DNA from: SZUA-430 sp044375275
Lineage (GTDB): Bacteria > Pseudomonadota > Alphaproteobacteria > Micropepsales > Micropepsaceae
NCBI GenBank assembly: GCA_044375275.1
Contig: JBILMZ010000010.1
Location: forward strand, 1-37,849
DNA length: 37,849 nt
Direction of reading: 5' to 3'
Positions 1 to 7,880 of the stretch are shown one piece after another; position 1 is the first letter of the stretch, and every line of letters begins with the position of its first letter. The translations under genes and the position numbers were made by a program. The notes beneath the pieces were generated by a model. The model was not told where the DNA came from and searched no databases. It saw nothing but the letters and a program-made list of their open reading frames with translations.

Positions 1-734
1 ACGACGCGCAGCTGTTCCTGCCCGACGCCCAGGATGAACTTGGCAATGGCATTGCGCATGCCCTGGACGCCCTGGCTCCCCGTATGGAGGGTGTAGCGGC
101 CTGTCCCCGCATCGAAATCACCGATGCAGGCGCGCGGTTCCATGGCATTGACTACCACGCGCTGGTTCACGAGCTTGATCGACACGACATGGGCGGCGCG
201 CGCAAACACGGCGTCTGTCGCTGCCTTGTCACCCAGTTCGTGGTCGAGGGCGATGTTGTCAGGACATGACGGGTGGATCCCAGGTCCGCCAATGGCCGCC
301 GTCGTATCGGCAACGACGGGCAGTTCTTCGTAATCAACCTGGACCAGTTCGGCAGCATCACGCGCAAGCGCGGCCGTGGTCGCCACCACCATCGCAACAG
401 GCTCGCCGAGGTGAGCGACGTGGTCGCGTACCAGGGCATGTCGCGGCGGCACGGACATGGCCCGTCCGTCGCGATGCGGGACCAGCGCCAGGCACGGCAG
501 GGGCTTCAGCCCCGCAGCGGCGATGTCCGCATGCGTGTAGACGGCCTTGACCCCAGGGGCCTTTGCAGCGTCAGCGGTGTCGATCCCCTTGATGCGCGCA
601 TGGGCGTGTGGCGAACGAACGAGCACGGCATGCAGGAGGCCGGGCAGAGTCAGGTCATCCGTGAACTGTCCTTCGCCCTTGATCAGGCGATCATCTTCCA
701 GCCGGCGGATGGGCTGACCCGCTCCAAACTTCAT
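1..734 (-). CDS. Xanthine dehydrogenase/CO dehydrogenase-type molybdopterin large subunit, N-terminal part (cut by window edge)
   Basis: Reading down from the ATG at 734 gives 244 codons without a stop, and the gene leaves the window at base 1. The start MKFGAGQPIRRLEDDRLIKG and the following QFTDDL and LVRSPHAHARI segments are typical of the N-terminal domain of CoxL/XdhB-like molybdenum hydroxylase large subunits; NAMEPR (about residues 205-210) matches the family's conserved ME(P/T) region. Such proteins oxidise CO, purines or aldehydes with a molybdopterin cofactor and need FAD and 2Fe-2S partners, which are not visible here. It starts 21 nt after the aldolase stop on the same strand, so the two are probably co-transcribed. 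The substrate cannot be told because the active-site loop lies outside the window. Confidence 0.88.
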   Translation of the reverse strand, partial: MKFGAGQPIRRLEDDRLIKGEGQFTDDLTLPGLLHAVLVRSPHAHARIKGIDTADAAKAPGVKAVYTHADIAAAGLKPLPCLALVPHRDGRAMSVPPRHALVRDHVAHLGEPVAMVVATTAALARDAAELVQVDYEELPVVADTTAAIGGPGIHPSCPDNIALDHELGDKAATDAVFARAAHVVSIKLVNQRVVVNAMEPRACIGDFDAGTGRYTLHTGSQGVQGMRNAIAKFILGVGQEQLRV

Positions 735-755
735 GAGTGAGTTCCGATCTTTAAA

Positions 756-1532
756 TCAGTTGCGATAGGACGTGTCTTTGCGGTCGAGCAGGCGCAGAAG
801 GCCGGGCCATGCAAGGCCGCCGATCGGACCGTCAAAGCCATTGCGGCCCTGTCCGGCTGTCTTGTCAGTGACGCCGTCCATGGTCGGATTGAGCTTCGTG
901 CCCCCGCTGAGCGCACGCACCTGGATCGTGCAAGCGCGCTCGAGATAATAGATGCGCAGGAACGCATCGGCGCATGTGCGCCCGACCGTCAGCGTGCCAT
1001 GGTTGCGAAGGATCATCAGGTTCTTCGTTCCCATGTCCTTGATGAGGCGCGGCCGCTCGTCATGGTCCAGCGCGACGCCTTCGTATTCGTGATAGGCCAC
1101 GTCATTGTGAATGAGCATGGCGTGCTGGCTGATCGGCAGAAGTCCGTGGGCCTGACACGAGACGGCAACGCCGTCGGCAGTGTGCAGGTGGATCACGGCC
1201 TGCGCATCGTCGCGCGCGCCATGGATCGCAGAGTGGATCGTGAACCCGGCCGGATTGACCGGGTAGGGGCTGTCCATCACCTTGTTGCCGTCGATGTCGA
1301 TCTTCACAAGGCTGGATGCCGTGATCTCGTCAAAGAGCAGGCCGTAGGGATTGATCAGGAAGTGATGCTCGGGGCCAGGGATGCGCACCGTAATATGCGT
1401 GAAGATCATGTCGGCCCAGCCGTGATGGGCAACAAGGCGGTAGGTAGCCGCCAGATCCGTACGAAGTTGCCACTCCTCCTTCGACACCTTGTCGCGAACG
1501 GTCGGCAGGGAATGCAGGTTTGCAGCGGACAT
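756..1532 (-). CDS. Class II aldolase/adducin family protein
   Basis: This 258-residue protein fits the class II aldolase/adducin fold, a Zn-dependent family that includes fuculose- and ribulose-phosphate aldolases and epimerases. The metal ligands are visible as HLH (His115, His117) and His178 in LRNHGTLTVG. The N-terminal segment (TYRLVAHHGWADMIFTHITV) is also characteristic. The ATG at 1532 has a good ribosome-binding site (GGAGAG, 7 nt upstream). The subclass resembles the many aldolase-like proteins of unknown substrate found in alphaproteobacterial catabolic operons, so no substrate is assigned. It sits between glpK and the CoxL-like gene, all on the minus strand. A small inverted repeat (1556-1561 with 1574-1579) lies in the 56-nt gap to glpK, without a T-tract. 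Confidence 0.88.
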   Translation of the reverse strand: MSAANLHSLPTVRDKVSKEEWQLRTDLAATYRLVAHHGWADMIFTHITVRIPGPEHHFLINPYGLLFDEITASSLVKIDIDGNKVMDSPYPVNPAGFTIHSAIHGARDDAQAVIHLHTADGVAVSCQAHGLLPISQHAMLIHNDVAYHEYEGVALDHDERPRLIKDMGTKNLMILRNHGTLTVGRTCADAFLRIYYLERACTIQVRALSGGTKLNPTMDGVTDKTAGQGRNGFDGPIGGLAWPGLLRLLDRKDTSYRN

Positions 1533-1588
1533 GATTTCTCTCCAGTCAGTTGGGAGGAGACTGCCCTTGCGGGGTCTCCGGTGTCAAT

Positions 1589-3091
1589 TCAGCCATGCGC
1601 CAGGACGCGACGAACGGCCTGCTTCCAGCCATCATACTTTGCGTCCCGTTCATCGGCACTGATGGCGGGCTCAAAGCGCCGTTCACAGCGCCAGGACGCA
1701 GCAACCTCATCCAGCGAGGCATAGATCCCGGCACCCGTTCCAGCCAGGTAGGCGGCGCCCAATGCGGTGGTCTCCACAACCTGGGGGCGTTCGATGGGCC
1801 GCCCGGTGAGGTTGGCCAGCCACTGGCAGAAAAGGTCGTTGACCACCATCCCGCCATCCACCCTGAGCGCTTCGGGACGCCCAAGTCCGGCAGTGGACAT
1901 GTCGCTCGCCATGGCCTCAAGCAGGTCGCGGGTCTGGAAGCAGACGCTTTCGAGTCCGGCCCGCGCAATCTCCGCATGGCCCGTGTCGCGGGTCATGCCC
2001 AGTATGGCGCCGCGCGCTTCGGCATCCCAGTAAGGAGCGCCAAGCCCCACGAACGCCGGAACCAGGAACACGCGGGCATTCGGATTGGCCTGCAGCGCCA
2101 GGTCCGACACATCGGCAGCCTTGGGGAAAAGCCTCAGCCCGTCACGCAGCCACTGGATCGTCGCACCAGCCATGAAGATCGACCCTTCAAGCGCATAGGA
2201 CGTCTTGCCGTCAAACGAATAGGCAATCGTGGAGAGCAGTCGGTTTTGCGACGCCGCGATCCCATGGCCCGTATTGACCAGCGCAAAGCAGCCTGTCCCA
2301 TAAGTCGACTTCATCAAGCCCTGGCGCAGGCACGCCTGGCCGACAGTCGCGGCCTGCTGGTCACCGGCAATGCCGCGAATGGGAATGGAAACACCAAAGA
2401 GGTCTTCGTCCGTGACACCGAAATCCGCGATCGAGTCGCGGACGTCCGGAAGGATCTGGGCCGGAACCTTGAGGATCTCGAGCAGATCCTTGTCCCAGCT
2501 GCGTGTCCGGATGTTGTACATCAGCGTGCGCGAGGCATTGGTGGTGTCGGTCGCATGCACCTGGCCATCGGTGAGCTTGTAGACCAGCCAGCTGTCGATC
2601 GTGCCGAAGGCAAGCTCGCCGTCGGCCGCCCGCTTGCGGGCGCCGGGAACCTTGTCGAGGATCCACGCGACCTTCGTGCCTGAAAAATAGGGGTCCAGCA
2701 GAAGCCCCGTGCGTTCGGCGAACATCGCCTCCCGGCCTTCTTCCTTCAGGCGCGCGCAGGCAGCAGCCGTTCGTCGATCCTGCCAGACTATAGCATTGTG
2801 AATGGGCTTGCCCGTGCGCCTGTCCCAGACGACCGTGGTTTCACGCTGGTTGGTAATGCCGATCGCCGCAATGTCCGAGAGGCTGCGCCCGGCAAGCGCG
2901 CCCTTGATCACATGAAGCGTGGCCTGCCAGATCTCTTCCGCGTCATGTTCCACCCAGCCATCCTGAGGGTAGATCTGGCGGTGCTCCTTCTGGGCCGAGC
3001 CGAGGATCGCGCCATCTGCGCGAAAGACGATGGCGCGGCTCGAAGTTGTTCCCTGGTCTATGCTTAAGATGCTCTTGGTCGAGGAACTCAT
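1589..3091 (-). CDS. glpK: Glycerol kinase
   Basis: This is a full-length (500 aa) FGGY-family kinase that phosphorylates glycerol to glycerol 3-phosphate in the cytoplasm. The N-terminal phosphate loop SIDQGTTSSRAIVF is at about residues 9-22, followed by QDGWVEHDAEEIW, GITNQRETTVVWDRRTGKPI and IVWQDRRTA, all glycerol-kinase signatures. The C-terminal half carries GLGAPYWDAEARG and LRVDGGMVVND. Length and motifs match GlpK closely, which sets it apart from other FGGY sugar kinases. No glpF, glpD or glpR is in the window. The downstream aldolase lies 56 nt away on the same strand. The start at 3091 has only a weak upstream GGAC. Confidence 0.96.
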   Translation of the reverse strand: MSSSTKSILSIDQGTTSSRAIVFRADGAILGSAQKEHRQIYPQDGWVEHDAEEIWQATLHVIKGALAGRSLSDIAAIGITNQRETTVVWDRRTGKPIHNAIVWQDRRTAAACARLKEEGREAMFAERTGLLLDPYFSGTKVAWILDKVPGARKRAADGELAFGTIDSWLVYKLTDGQVHATDTTNASRTLMYNIRTRSWDKDLLEILKVPAQILPDVRDSIADFGVTDEDLFGVSIPIRGIAGDQQAATVGQACLRQGLMKSTYGTGCFALVNTGHGIAASQNRLLSTIAYSFDGKTSYALEGSIFMAGATIQWLRDGLRLFPKAADVSDLALQANPNARVFLVPAFVGLGAPYWDAEARGAILGMTRDTGHAEIARAGLESVCFQTRDLLEAMASDMSTAGLGRPEALRVDGGMVVNDLFCQWLANLTGRPIERPQVVETTALGAAYLAGTGAGIYASLDEVAASWRCERRFEPAISADERDAKYDGWKQAVRRVLAHG

Positions 3092-3120
3092 GTTCTGTCC
3101 GGATTGTGGGGGCTCGATTC

Positions 3121-3143
3121 AGCGGCAAGTTTAGCCGCTTTTT
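3121..3143 (+). terminator. Terminator-like hairpin between glpK and moaA
   Basis: AGCGGC (3121-3126) pairs with GCCGCT (3134-3139) around a 7-nt loop and runs into TTTTT on the plus strand. It lies in the 112-nt divergent gap, upstream of moaA. On the plus strand it would stop transcripts coming from antisense of glpK; it is not downstream of a plus-strand gene. The stem is short, so the call is tentative. Confidence 0.4.
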
Positions 3144-3203
3144 CCCGGAGCATGCGACTCACTTCCTCTGGACGATCCGCAGGCGCCTGCTAAGGTTCGG
3201 CCC

Positions 3204-4193
3204 ATGATCGACCCGTTTGGCCGGAAAATCTCCTATCTGCGCGTCTCGGTGACGGACCGTTGCGACTTCCGCTGCACGTACTGCATGGCGGAGGACATGA
3301 CGTTTCTCCCCAAGGCCGACCTCCTGACGCTGGAAGAACTGGATCGGCTGTGTTCGGCCTTCGTGGCGAAGGGCGTCCGCAAGCTGCGGATCACCGGTGG
3401 CGAACCGCTGGTGCGCCGCAACGTGATGTCATTGTTCCGCAGTCTCGGGCGACACCTGCAAACCGGCGCGCTTGACGAAATCACGCTGACCACGAACGGC
3501 AGCCAGCTTGCGCGCTTTGCTTCCGACCTCCACGCCGCCGGTGTCCGCCGCGTAAACGTATCGCTCGACACCCTGGATCCGGCTCTCTTCACGCGCATCA
3601 CGCGCTGGGGAAAGCTCGACAGTGTCCTGGAAGGCATTGATGCGGCGCAACGCGCGGGCCTCAAGGTCAAGATCAACGCTGTTGCCTTGCGGGGCGTGAA
3701 CGAAGACGAAATCGGAAAGCTGATGCTGTGGGCCCATGGACGGGACATGGACCTCACGCTGATTGAAACAATGCCGATGGGGGACACGGGCGAGGACCGG
3801 ACGGAACAGTACCTGCCATTGTCCCTCGTCAGGTCTCGCCTGGCGCAGCAGTTCACGCTGAAGGAATCCGGCTTCCGCACCGGCGGTCCGGCCCGCTTCG
3901 TCGACGTTGCCGAAACCGGCGGCCGGATCGGCTTCATCACGCCGCTCACCCACAACTTCTGCGAAAGCTGCAATCGCGTTCGCTTGACCTGCACCGGCAC
4001 GCTGTTCATGTGCCTCGGCCAGGAAGACAGGGCTGAACTGAGACCGGTGCTGCGCGCCTCTGTAACGGACGAGGATCTCGGGCAGGCGATCGACGAGGCC
4101 ATCTCCCGCAAGCCCAAGGGGCATGACTTCGTCATTGATCGCCGCCAGAACGGTCTGGCCGTGCCGCGCCACATGTCGCTGACGGGGGGGTGA
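3204..4193 (+). CDS. moaA: GTP 3',8-cyclase (molybdenum cofactor biosynthesis protein A)
   Basis: This radical-SAM enzyme performs the first step of molybdopterin synthesis, turning GTP into 3',8-cyclo-7,8-dihydro-GTP. The SAM cluster motif is Cys20-x3-Cys24-x2-Cys27 (CDFRCTYC). LRITGGEPLVRR (61-72) is the usual GGE segment. The second, substrate-binding cluster is Cys253, Cys256 and Cys270 in NFCESCNRVRLTC...MC. The protein ends in Gly328-Gly329, the C-terminal GG that functional MoaA needs. Length (329 aa) is normal. Its stop TGA shares a base with the NAD kinase ATG (TGATG), so the two are translationally coupled. The CoxL-like molybdoenzyme 2.5 kb away is a possible user of the cofactor. 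Confidence 0.97.
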   Translation: MIDPFGRKISYLRVSVTDRCDFRCTYCMAEDMTFLPKADLLTLEELDRLCSAFVAKGVRKLRITGGEPLVRRNVMSLFRSLGRHLQTGALDEITLTTNGSQLARFASDLHAAGVRRVNVSLDTLDPALFTRITRWGKLDSVLEGIDAAQRAGLKVKINAVALRGVNEDEIGKLMLWAHGRDMDLTLIETMPMGDTGEDRTEQYLPLSLVRSRLAQQFTLKESGFRTGGPARFVDVAETGGRIGFITPLTHNFCESCNRVRLTCTGTLFMCLGQEDRAELRPVLRASVTDEDLGQAIDEAISRKPKGHDFVIDRRQNGLAVPRHMSLTGG

Positions 4194-4960
4194 TGGCCTA
4201 TCGCAAACCCATGTTCGTGGCATCAACGGCAGCGGAGGCCCAGACCGCGTTGCGGGATCTCGCGCGCCGCTATGGAAACGCAAAGGCGGATGCCGATGTT
4301 GTCGTCGCGCTGGGTGGTGACGGCTTCATGCTGCAGACCATTCACAAGATGCACAAGCGCGGACTGCCGATCTTCGGCATGAACTGCGGCTCTGTCGGCT
4401 TCCTGATGAATGATTTTGCCATCGAGAACCTGCTCGAGCGTCTCGAAACGGCGAAGGCGCAGTCCATTCACCCCCTGCGGATGAAAGCGAAAACGGCCGC
4501 TGGCAAATCTGTGACCGCACTCGCCTTCAACGAGGTGTCCATGTTGCGCGAAACGCGCCAGGCCGCAAAGATTGAAGTCCGCGTCGATGGTCGCGTGCGC
4601 CTCGAGGAACTCATCTGCGATGGCATCCTGCTGTCCACGCCGGCAGGATCCACGGCCTACAATCTTTCAGTCGATGGTCCGATCCTGCCGATCGACTCCG
4701 CGCTTCTGGCGCTCACGCCCATCAGCGCCTTTCGCCCGCGTCGCTGGCGCGGAGCGCTCCTGCCGCGGGCGGCAAAAGTCGTATTCAGCATGCTGGAGTC
4801 CGAAAAGCGTCCGGTCAGCGCCGTTGCCGATCACACGGAAGTGCGTGAGGTAATCGAGGTCACCGTAACGGAGGACACCTCTGTTTCCGTCAGCATCCTG
4901 TTCGATGCAGACCGCTCGCTCGAGGAACGCATCCTCACCGAGCAGTTCGTCACCGGCTAG
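4193..4960 (+). CDS. nadK: NAD kinase
   Basis: This 255-residue protein phosphorylates NAD to NADP with ATP. The GGDG motif is at 41-44 (VVVALGGDGFMLQTI), the NE motif at 113-114 (AFNEVSM), and the glycine-rich TPAGSTAYNLSVDGPI at 149-164, in the order seen in bacterial NadK. I start it at the ATG at 4193 that overlaps the moaA stop (TGATG); a GTG one codon earlier is in frame but would add only one residue. The 3' end converges on the Nudix gene: both stop codons come from the same CTAG palindrome (4957-4960). Confidence 0.95.
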   Translation: MAYRKPMFVASTAAEAQTALRDLARRYGNAKADADVVVALGGDGFMLQTIHKMHKRGLPIFGMNCGSVGFLMNDFAIENLLERLETAKAQSIHPLRMKAKTAAGKSVTALAFNEVSMLRETRQAAKIEVRVDGRVRLEELICDGILLSTPAGSTAYNLSVDGPILPIDSALLALTPISAFRPRRWRGALLPRAAKVVFSMLESEKRPVSAVADHTEVREVIEVTVTEDTSVSVSILFDADRSLEERILTEQFVTG

Positions 4961-5760
4961 CCGCGGATCGAGGACATCGGTTCCTCGATCTTGCCATAAC
5001 CGGCTTCTTCCGGAATCGTCAGGACCTGCTTTCCGTCACGCATCTCGACAAGCGGTTCGACCGTCACGACCTTGGTGCGGCGCGCCGTGTCCAGCGCCTC
5101 TGCGACGGTTGCGGACTGTCCCAGTTTGATCAGGTTCATCTTCGTCGGAAAGATGATGGTCCAGCGCTTGTCGTTGATCGCCTCATTCGGGTTGACCCAG
5201 ACGGAGTCCACGGATTCAGAACCGTCATGGCGCCCAAGCTGTCCCTCCGGCGTCGCTGCCAGGTAGAAATGCGTGTCGAAGCGCTTGGGCATGAAGGCTG
5301 GCGTGATCCAGTGCGCAAACGGCACGAGCGCGTCCACCGCAAGGTTCAGCTGTTCCGTTGTCAGGAATTCCGCGAGACCCTTTTCGCTCGCGTTCAGCTG
5401 CGGCCGCCAGCCCGCCAGCCCCGTCGCCGATTGGGCATCAAGCAGGGACATGGCACCTTTCGCCCGCGCCAGCAGGATCCCGGATTCCTCAAAGCCTTCA
5501 CGGATCGCACAGGCGGCGAGGCTCAGCCGATAATCGTCGAAAGATTCCGCGCCGTCACAATGGCTGCGAATGGCGGGATCGAGGTCATGCGGGTCCACCT
5601 TGCCACCCGGAAACACCAGGGCACCTGACGCAAAGTCGATCTGGTGATGACGCTTTACCATGAAAACTTCGATACCGGCGGCACCGTCGCGGAGCAGCAA
5701 AAGCGTAGCGGAAGCCAGGGGGGCAGGAGACTTTTTTGGCTCAGCGCCTTGGTTCGTCAT
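4957..5760 (-). CDS. Nudix hydrolase, NUDT19/CoA-pyrophosphatase-like
   Basis: With the start at 5760 (MTNQGAEPKK) the protein has 267 residues. It hydrolyses a nucleoside diphosphate linked to another moiety; the exact substrate is unknown. The Nudix core is split: GALVFPGGKVD (46-56) is separated by about 30 residues from AACAIREGFEESGI (82-95), which supplies the REUxEExGU helix. An insertion of this kind inside the Nudix box is typical of the NUDT19-like group. An upstream in-frame ATG at 5805 would add 15 residues (MHLNFYNLKQLLRAP) that do not look like family sequence; an AAGGGAG lies 16 nt before it, so that start cannot be excluded. Confidence 0.87.
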   Translation of the reverse strand: MTNQGAEPKKSPAPLASATLLLLRDGAAGIEVFMVKRHHQIDFASGALVFPGGKVDPHDLDPAIRSHCDGAESFDDYRLSLAACAIREGFEESGILLARAKGAMSLLDAQSATGLAGWRPQLNASEKGLAEFLTTEQLNLAVDALVPFAHWITPAFMPKRFDTHFYLAATPEGQLGRHDGSESVDSVWVNPNEAINDKRWTIIFPTKMNLIKLGQSATVAEALDTARRTKVVTVEPLVEMRDGKQVLTIPEEAGYGKIEEPMSSIRG

Positions 5761-5893
5761 GGGGGCCCGTAAAAGCTGTTTCAAATTGTAAAAGTTCAAA
5801 TGCAAACGCAGCTTACGACGCTCCCTTAAATGATCAAAGGGATACTGTGATCAGCGGCACAGTGTCCGCGCCACGAAAGGTTTTTGTGCGCTC

Positions 5894-7135
5894 ATGAGCG
5901 ATAGGTCATTCCGTCTGGCAGCGTCCGATATCGATCTTGCCTTCGAACGCAACGAGTTCCGGCTGGTATTCCAGCCAAAGGTGGATCTGGCAACATCACG
6001 CATGTCGGGAGCGGAAGCATTCATTCGCTGGCAGCATCCCCAGTATGGCCTGCTGCCACCAGGGCTGTTCCTCGATTTCATCGAATCCGAAGGGCGGATG
6101 CCCGGTCTGACAGGCTATGTGTTCAACACGGCGTTTGCGGCAGCGCAGACCTGGACGGCACAGGGTCGCAACTGGACCATATCGATCAACGTCGCGCCCG
6201 GCACGGTGACCGCGCCAGACTTCCGGCAGGGCCTGGCCCAGCTGCTGCAGAGATACGGACTGAAGCCGCAGCAGGTCATCATCGAGATTCCCGAAAGGGC
6301 GGTGGCCCAGGAGCCTGGCATTCTCTGCGATGCCCTTAACGGGGTGCGCGAGATGGGAGTCCAGGTGGCGCTCGACGGTGGCGGCATCGTTCCCGTCGAC
6401 CTGACCCAGTTCAAGCCCATGCCGTTCACCTCGATCAAGGTGGGTGGTCCGGCAAGCATCAGGCTCGCCCAGAGGCTGGGCCTCAAGGGCAAGGGCGCGA
6501 TTGCGGCCCGCATGCGCTATGCAACGCAATTCGGGTTGGAAGCGGTGGCAGTCGGTGCCGAAGACGAGCCGACCATGGCCGGCCTTGCAGATGTGGGCTT
6601 CACGGCCGCGCAGGGCATCTGGATCCAGAAGCCGCTGGCGCTCGACGAACTTCTCGCATGGGATGGCAAGTGGGCGCGTGGATGCGTCGCCGTCGAGGCG
6701 GCTCCCGCTTCAGGATTTAACGTGGGTCTGACAGCGCCGCGGTCGCAGGTCATGCCTGACCCTGTCGTGATGCGCGATGTGCCACCGCCGCCGCCATCAC
6801 TTTCGGAAACGCGTGAGGTTGCCCAGGACGACGAACCCGGCAAGCGGGCGTCACAGGGGGCTGGCGTGACCAAGGAAGACATGCAGCGCGCGCTCGAAGC
6901 CGTGCGGGCAAAGCGTGCTGCAGCGCACCAGCCGACCCTGCAGCCCAAACCGGTCCAGCGCGCGGAGCCAACGATGCCCGTGCTGGAGGGTGACGACCTC
7001 GAGGACATCGTCGAGGACGAAGAGCCTGAAAGGGCGCCGCTTGCAGGCAAGCGCCAGGGGTTCGGGCCACCTGGTGAAGCCGTGGCCGATATGAAGGGGT
7101 TGGTTGAGCGCCGGACCACCGTATCATCGGGTTGA
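5894..7135 (+). CDS. Degenerate EAL-domain protein
   Basis: Residues 1-255 of this 413-aa protein form an EAL domain, the fold of cyclic-di-GMP phosphodiesterases. FRLVFQPKVDL, IRWQHPQYGLLPPGLFLDFIE and QGIWIQKPLALDELL fix the family. Several catalytic positions are changed: EAL is EAF (41-43), the DDFG metal motif is DGGG (161-164), the KxD motif keeps Lys182 but not Asp, and AEGVE reads AVGAE. Asn99 and Glu131 remain. It is therefore probably not an active phosphodiesterase and may bind c-di-GMP or a protein partner. Residues 260-413 are low-complexity and charged (PPPPPS, DDLEDIVEDEEPE) with a helix rich in Ala/Arg at about 325-345. No GGDEF domain or membrane segment is seen. A strong terminator follows. 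Confidence 0.88.
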   Translation: MSDRSFRLAASDIDLAFERNEFRLVFQPKVDLATSRMSGAEAFIRWQHPQYGLLPPGLFLDFIESEGRMPGLTGYVFNTAFAAAQTWTAQGRNWTISINVAPGTVTAPDFRQGLAQLLQRYGLKPQQVIIEIPERAVAQEPGILCDALNGVREMGVQVALDGGGIVPVDLTQFKPMPFTSIKVGGPASIRLAQRLGLKGKGAIAARMRYATQFGLEAVAVGAEDEPTMAGLADVGFTAAQGIWIQKPLALDELLAWDGKWARGCVAVEAAPASGFNVGLTAPRSQVMPDPVVMRDVPPPPPSLSETREVAQDDEPGKRASQGAGVTKEDMQRALEAVRAKRAAAHQPTLQPKPVQRAEPTMPVLEGDDLEDIVEDEEPERAPLAGKRQGFGPPGEAVADMKGLVERRTTVSSG

Positions 7136-7160
7136 AGCGCGAGAGTCCAATATGTGCTAG

Positions 7161-7192
7161 GAGTCCGCTGTTCCAACAGCGGACTCTTTTTT
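7161..7192 (+). terminator. Strong intrinsic terminator after the EAL gene
   Basis: GAGTCCGCTGTT and its exact complement AACAGCGGACTC form a 12-bp perfect stem with a minimal loop, followed by six T residues. It ends one base before the ATG of the next gene (7194), which leaves no room for a normal leader after it. Confidence 0.9.
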
Positions 7193-7193
7193 C

Positions 7194-7808
7194 ATGAGCT
7201 TTTACGAACGCAGGATCCTGCCTTGGCTTCTCGACATGGCCATGAGCGCAAAACCCATCACCCACCAGCGACGCAAGGTGGTTCCGCTGGCGGAAGGACG
7301 TGTGCTCGAGATCGGCATGGGCGCCGGCCAGAACCTGGCATTCTATGATCCCGCGCGTGTCTCGCATATCTGGGGGCTCGAACCTTCGGCCGAAATGCGC
7401 GAGCGGGCACGCGGGCGTGCAAAGGACCTGAGCATCGGCCTCGAGTTCCTTGACCTGAAGGCCGAGGAAATTCCCCTCGACGACAAGTCCGCCGATACGG
7501 TGCTGGTGACCTACACGCTCTGTACGATCCCTGAGGTCGTGCGCGCGCTGAAGGGCATGCGCCGCGTCCTGAAGCCGGGCGGTCGCCTCATCTTCTGCGA
7601 GCATGGCAAGGCACCTGACGAGGATGTCCGCAAATGGCAGGAGCGCATCACGCCGGTCTGGAAGGCCATCGGCGGCGGCTGCCATGTGGGCCGCCCGATC
7701 CCGGAGCTCATCCGCGAAGGCGGCTTCGAGATTGAGAAGATGGAAACCATGTACCTCCCATCGACGCCGCGATTTGCGGGTTACAACTACTGGGGCACGG
7801 CGAAATAG
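7194..7808 (+). CDS. Class I SAM-dependent methyltransferase (METTL7/UbiE-like)
   Basis: The 204-residue protein has a Rossmann methyltransferase fold: motif I RVLEIGMGAGQNLAFYD (about 36-52), acidic loop GLEPSAEM, a post-motif DTVLVTYTLCTIP and RVLKPGGRLIFCEHG. The N-terminus SFYERRILPWLLDMAM and the C-terminal YWGTAK are features of small methyltransferases related to METTL7 and phosphatidylethanolamine methyltransferases; the acceptor is unknown. The conserved N-terminus argues for the ATG at 7194 even though the terminator T-tract ends just before it and no Shine-Dalgarno is present. Expression may rely on a leaderless message or on a promoter inside the hairpin region. Confidence 0.9.
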   Translation: MSFYERRILPWLLDMAMSAKPITHQRRKVVPLAEGRVLEIGMGAGQNLAFYDPARVSHIWGLEPSAEMRERARGRAKDLSIGLEFLDLKAEEIPLDDKSADTVLVTYTLCTIPEVVRALKGMRRVLKPGGRLIFCEHGKAPDEDVRKWQERITPVWKAIGGGCHVGRPIPELIREGGFEIEKMETMYLPSTPRFAGYNYWGTAK

Positions 7809-7880
7809 CCACCAAACGGGCGGCGCCGTTAAGCACGTGCTTTCGGTCTCCGTTTACGGGTGTTCGCTATGCTGGCCCAC

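Noticed and set aside
3092..3203. A molybdenum-cofactor riboswitch before moaA
   Set aside because: The gap is 112 nt and holds only a small terminator-like hairpin; the long multi-stem structure expected for that riboswitch is not there.
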